From an uncultured Flavobacteriales bacterium (GTDB lineage Bacteria; Bacteroidota; Bacteroidia; CAIKAF01), in assembly GCA_937925455.1 (NCBI GenBank), contig CALEWF010000005.1:1-9427 (forward strand): DNA of 9,427 bases. Direction: 5' to 3'. How positions within the stretch are numbered: the first letter of the stretch is position 1; every line of letters begins with the position of its first letter. Position numbers and translations under genes: made by a program. Shown in pieces: positions 6,918 to 9,427 of the stretch. Below the pieces are notes generated by a model, which searched no databases, was not told where the DNA came from, and saw nothing but the letters and a program-made list of their open reading frames with translations.

Positions 6918-7717
6918 ATCAACGCATTGTTACCGTAATACAAGCAAGGACAGGATCTACTCGCTTGCCCGGAAAAGTACTTATGCCTTTAGCTGGCGAG
7001 CCGTTGCTGGTTCGTATGGTTGAACGGGTGAAACGTGCTAAACTTGCTGGAACTGTTGTGGTGGCTACTACAACAGAAAAGGAAGATGATCCCATTGAAG
7101 CAATCTGTAATGAAAAAGGTTGGAATATTTACAGAGGCCATGCTACTGATTTGTTAGACCGACATTATCAAGCGGCCAAAATATTTAATGCAGATGCGGT
7201 GGTAAAAATTCCCTCCGATTGTCCTTTGATCGACCCGATGGTCATAGACAAGGTCTTGTCTGTGTATATAGAAAACTTTCCCTGTGTTGATTTTGTAAGT
7301 AATCTTCATCCGCCCACTTATCCCGATGGAAACGATGTAGAAGTGATGAAGTTTTCTGTTCTTGAAACAGCATGGAAAGAGGCATCGCTTCCCATGGAAA
7401 GAGAACATACCACACCGTTTATTTGGGAGAGACCTGAACGTTTTAAGTTAATGAATGTAAGTTGGGATACGGGATTAAATTATTCCATGTCCCATCGTTG
7501 GACCATAGATTATCCAGAAGATTATAAGTTCATCAGTAAGGTATATGATGAGTTATACCCCGCGAACCCCAATTTTGGATTGAACGATATTCTTAACGTA
7601 TTAAATGCAAAGCCGGAAATCTTCGAAATAAATAGCAAATTTGCTGGTGTAAACTGGTATCGCAACCATTTAAACGAATTAAAAACAATTGATGCTAGCA
7701 TGACCAAAAAAATTTAA
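6914..7717 (+). CDS. spsF: SpsF-type cytidylyltransferase (surface polysaccharide sugar activation)
   Basis: A 267-residue protein of the CMP-KDO synthetase-like nucleotidyltransferase superfamily (COG1861 type). Motifs: QARTGSTRLPGKVL (residues 10-23) binds the nucleotide, SDCPLID (101-107) corresponds to the usual GDCPL metal site with G replaced by S, YPDGNDVEV (136-144), EREHTTPFI (162-170) and RWTIDYPEDY (195-204). Such proteins transfer CMP or another NMP to a sugar used in capsule, O-antigen or spore-coat glycans; the sugar is unknown. The frame extends 14 codons upstream to an ATG at 6872. The start at 6914 is preferred because it gives MNQRIVTVIQARTGS, standard for the family, and makes a 4-base ATGA overlap with the preceding stop. 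The next gene begins one base after the stop. Related in fold to kdsB at 3167 but clearly a different subfamily. Confidence 0.9.
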   Translation: MNQRIVTVIQARTGSTRLPGKVLMPLAGEPLLVRMVERVKRAKLAGTVVVATTTEKEDDPIEAICNEKGWNIYRGHATDLLDRHYQAAKIFNADAVVKIPSDCPLIDPMVIDKVLSVYIENFPCVDFVSNLHPPTYPDGNDVEVMKFSVLETAWKEASLPMEREHTTPFIWERPERFKLMNVSWDTGLNYSMSHRWTIDYPEDYKFISKVYDELYPANPNFGLNDILNVLNAKPEIFEINSKFAGVNWYRNHLNELKTIDASMTKKI

Positions 7718-7718
7718 T

Positions 7719-8576
7719 ATGACAACCGAGCGAAGAAAAGAATTAGAAAAACTGGCTCTTCATGTACGTGAACACATCATCCGCATGAGCACAGACGGAG
7801 GATGCTTCATTGGGGCTTCGCTTTCATGCGCCGATATAATTGTTTACTTGTATAAAGAGTTTTTAAATATCAGCCAACAAAACCTCAACGATCCACGCAG
7901 GGATTATCTTTTGCTCTCCAAAGGGCATGACGTGCCAGCACTCTATGGCTTATTTGCAGAAATGGGGTGGATTGAAAAATCACGACTTTCAAATCATTTA
8001 AAATCTAACGACTCTATATATTGGCATCCCAATCGGCAAATTCCGGGTATTGAATATTACTCGGGTTCTCTGGGACACCTACCGGCAGTGGGAGTTGGTA
8101 TTGCTATGGATATTAAAATGAGAGGCGATAATAACCGAGTGGTAGTAATTACCGGCGATGGGGAACTCAATGAGGGGAGTGTTTGGGAGGCTGTATTGGT
8201 GGCACAAGCATACAAACTCGATAACCTGATTTTTTTGGTTGATAGAAATCATTTTCAAGCCAATATTCGTACGGAAGAATTAATTCCTTTAGAACCCCTG
8301 GATAGAAAATTTGAATCGTTTGGCTGTGCCGTAAAACGCATCAATGGGCACGATTTTGAAGCCATGGAAAACGCATTTGATAATATTCCGCTTCAATCGG
8401 AAAAACCGTCGGTGATTATTGCAGATACGATTCGCGGAAAAGGGTTACCAAGCATTCAAGAAAGGGCTGATCGTTGGTTTTGTAATTTTACCCACGATGA
8501 AGTAGAAAACCTGCTTAAGGAACTACATGGTGAAGAGCAGGCTCGGCTAACCTCAGAAATACTTACAGTTCGCTAA
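7719..8576 (+). CDS. Transketolase, N-terminal subunit (split type)
   Basis: A 285-residue thiamine-diphosphate-dependent protein equal to the first half of transketolase. It has LSKGHDVPALYG (H70), WHPN (H103), GSLGH (116-120) and the diphosphate/Mg site GDGELNEGSVWEA (146-158) paired with N177 in VDRN, plus NGHD (209-212). The loop GSLGHLPAVGVG deviates from the usual GSLGxGL pattern. The end (RADRWFCNFTHDEVENLLKE) differs from the W-H-G tail of central-metabolism enzymes, suggesting a specialised surface-sugar version. The C-terminal half, which supplies the glutamate that activates the cofactor, is not in the window: a terminator follows, then a convergent gene. One base separates it from the SpsF gene, so it belongs to that glycan operon. 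It would need a C-terminal partner encoded elsewhere. Confidence 0.9.
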   Translation: MTTERRKELEKLALHVREHIIRMSTDGGCFIGASLSCADIIVYLYKEFLNISQQNLNDPRRDYLLLSKGHDVPALYGLFAEMGWIEKSRLSNHLKSNDSIYWHPNRQIPGIEYYSGSLGHLPAVGVGIAMDIKMRGDNNRVVVITGDGELNEGSVWEAVLVAQAYKLDNLIFLVDRNHFQANIRTEELIPLEPLDRKFESFGCAVKRINGHDFEAMENAFDNIPLQSEKPSVIIADTIRGKGLPSIQERADRWFCNFTHDEVENLLKELHGEEQARLTSEILTVR

Positions 8577-8591
8577 AATTTAAGTTCCTCG

Positions 8592-8623
8592 AAACAATTA
8601 GAATTTTTTGTCTAATTGTTTTT
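8592..8623 (+). terminator. Hairpin terminator between the transketolase and DUF2062 genes
   Basis: A perfect 11-pair stem, AAACAATTAGA (8592-8602) and TCTAATTGTTT (8611-8621), encloses an 8-base loop, with a run of five T at 8619-8623 on the plus strand. It begins 16 bases after the transketolase stop. It covers the stop codon and last codons of the convergent minus-strand gene. On that strand the arm is not followed by a long T run, so it is mainly a plus-strand terminator. Confidence 0.75.
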
Positions 8624-9041
8624 GTAGCATATACCACAAAAGATAGTAGCTAATTACTCCAACTACCAAAGCCAATAAAATACCGCCAACGAAAAGTTGA
8701 TATCCTGCATCAAGCAGTGAGCTAAGTTTTACTCCATGTTGCAGGGTGTTTTTTACAATGTTTGTTTTTCCAAAAATAACACCACCAATACTTACTTGTG
8801 CTGTTACAACCAATGGAATAATCGGAGGAATGGTAATAGCAGAAAATCCAATGGTAAGAATTTTATTTAACTTAAAAATCCAGGAAAAAAATGCAGCCAA
8901 TAACACATGTAACCCCCAAAACGGGGATACAGATATGGCCAAACCAACAGCACAGGCCATAGCACGTCTTGCAGGAGGTTCATCCGAACGCCAAAGATAA
9001 TTTTGTACAAATTGTTTAAATCGAAACCACAATTTTTTCAC
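8598..9041 (-). CDS. DUF2062 family inner-membrane protein
   Basis: A 147-residue protein. A basic amphipathic N-terminus (KKLWFRFKQFV) leads into DUF2062: residues 22-60 contain PPARRAMACAVGLAISVSPFWGLHVLL, with the G-x-x-x-x-x-x-P-x-x-G-x-H signature, and 61-90 contain the IPPIIPLVV segment and a glycine-rich IGGVIFG. A further hydrophobic helix is at about 112-138. Three or four membrane segments are likely, so it sits in the inner membrane. The family function is unknown; DUF2062 proteins often accompany glycosyltransferases, a loose link to the neighbouring glycan genes on the opposite strand. The start is GTG at 9041: the frame is open further upstream but has no ATG, and the nearest ATG there is out of frame. 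A promoter candidate lies 78 bases upstream. Confidence 0.85.
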   Translation of the reverse strand: MKKLWFRFKQFVQNYLWRSDEPPARRAMACAVGLAISVSPFWGLHVLLAAFFSWIFKLNKILTIGFSAITIPPIIPLVVTAQVSIGGVIFGKTNIVKNTLQHGVKLSSLLDAGYQLFVGGILLALVVGVISYYLLWYMLQKQLDKKF

Positions 9042-9118
9042 GTCAATACCTTCGTATAAAAATACATTGGATTTTATAGTTACTGGCTATAATATAAAAT
9101 TTTAATTATTCCTTCATG

Positions 9119-9147
9119 CAAACATAATGCTATCAATTCTTTCACAA
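9119..9147 (-). promoter_or_regulatory. Probable promoter of the DUF2062 gene
   Basis: On the minus strand TATGTTTG (9126 down to 9119) matches the -7 consensus TAnnTTTG. A TTG (9147-9145) lies 18 bases upstream at the -33 position. It implies a leader of about 70 bases before the GTG at 9041. It sits between the gene and repeat copy 2, about 30 bases from the repeat's left edge, so the repeat lies upstream of the promoter. Apart from this promoter and the repeat, the 9042-9427 gap is AT-rich and I see nothing else in it. Confidence 0.5.
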
Positions 9148-9176
9148 TTGCGCAATAGATTGTATAAAAATAAAGT

Positions 9177-9401
9177 TTACCCTCAAATTGCTATTAGCAT
9201 ATAGTAGATAATAGGCTGCTTAAAGCGGCTGTTCGTTACAAGTCCTCGGGGCTCAGCCACACAGGGCATCGGGGTAGCGGTGTCTTCGTACCCTCAGCCC
9301 CGCTACCCCGTGCCCTGTGGGCTTCGCCCCTGCGGGCTTTTCACTCCATCCGCAGCAGATCGGGGCAGCGGGTGAATCCGCCCCCTACGAGGCGGAGAAA
9401 C
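9177..9401 (+). repeat. GC-rich dispersed repeat, copy 2
   Basis: Second, same-orientation copy of the element at 1936-2157, about 7.24 kb away. Homology starts weakly around TTTACCCTCAAATTG (copy 1 TTTAACCTAAAATTG), with a 3-base indel before GATAATAGG. It then runs at about 93% identity to GAGAAAC at 9401, beyond which the copies diverge. Bases 9241-9360 are 67% G+C by my count, against under 40% in neighbouring genes. It contains the large hairpin at 9255-9323, a CCGC/GCGG pairing across the GCAGCAGATCGGGG segment and a TCCGCC/GGCGGA stem at 9377-9396. The 26 bases after it to the window end show nothing recognisable. No open frame is shared convincingly between the copies. Confidence 0.85.
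9255..9323. repeat. Large 24-pair hairpin inside repeat copy 2
   Basis: Left arm 9255-9280 and right arm 9300-9323 pair as AGCC/GGCT, CACAGGGCA/TGCCCTGTG and CGGGGTAGCGG/CCGCTACCCCG. There are only two single-base bulges (A at 9259, T at 9270) and a 19-base loop. All 24 pairs are Watson-Crick in this copy. It has no T tract directly after the right arm, so it is not a standard intrinsic terminator. Confidence 0.8.
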
Positions 9402-9427
9402 ACGCGGTCTGCAACCTATAAAACAAT

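Noticed and set aside
9255..9323. The large repeat hairpin as an intrinsic terminator or a CRISPR/attC-type site.
   Set aside because: There is no T tract after the right arm, no array of spaced repeats, no integrase or cas gene, and the two copies are over 7 kb apart.

Overview
The window looks like ordinary chromosomal DNA of a member of the Bacteroidota. Coding regions are AT-rich (one 60-base stretch I counted in kdsB is 38% G+C) and start codons lack Shine-Dalgarno sequences. Upstream of several genes there are matches to the Bacteroidota -7 promoter box TAnnTTTG. The gene families also fit: the C-terminus of a TonB-dependent receptor, DUF1571, DUF2147 and a CMP-KDO synthetase of Gram-negative type. 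Genus cannot be read from the sequence; a Chitinophagales/Sphingobacteriales-like lineage is only a guess.

Layout. 2-397 is the 3' end of an outer-membrane TonB-dependent receptor. 438-1868 is a glutamate dehydrogenase whose C-terminal half resembles the animal mitochondrial enzyme, followed by a strong intrinsic terminator. 1869-2214 is intergenic and holds copy 1 of a GC-rich dispersed repeat. 2215-3066 (minus) is a secreted DUF1571 protein with an internal LysM domain. It is divergent from a tight cluster at 3167-5170: kdsB, a secreted TPR protein and a hotdog acyl-CoA thioesterase. After a 153-base gap with a good promoter comes a second plus-strand cluster at 5324-8576: a DUF2147 protein, a GT-B-fold sugar enzyme, an SpsF-type cytidylyltransferase and the N-terminal half of a split transketolase. 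It ends at a hairpin terminator that overlaps the 3' end of a convergent DUF2062 membrane protein gene (8598-9041, minus). 9042-9427 is intergenic, with a probable promoter for the DUF2062 gene and copy 2 of the repeat.

How the genes work together. kdsB makes CMP-KDO for lipopolysaccharide. The GT-B enzyme, SpsF-like protein and transketolase half, joined by a 4-base ATGA overlap and a 1-base gap, look like part of a surface-glycan pathway that makes and transfers a nucleotide-activated sugar. No C-terminal transketolase half is present, and the terminator indicates that the transcript ends without it.

The least explained element is the pair of direct repeats about 7.24 kb apart, each about 222-225 bases. 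Their cores are about 93% identical and 67% G+C where counted, and each can form a 24-pair hairpin. No phage, CRISPR, toxin-antitoxin, transposase or RNA gene was recognised.
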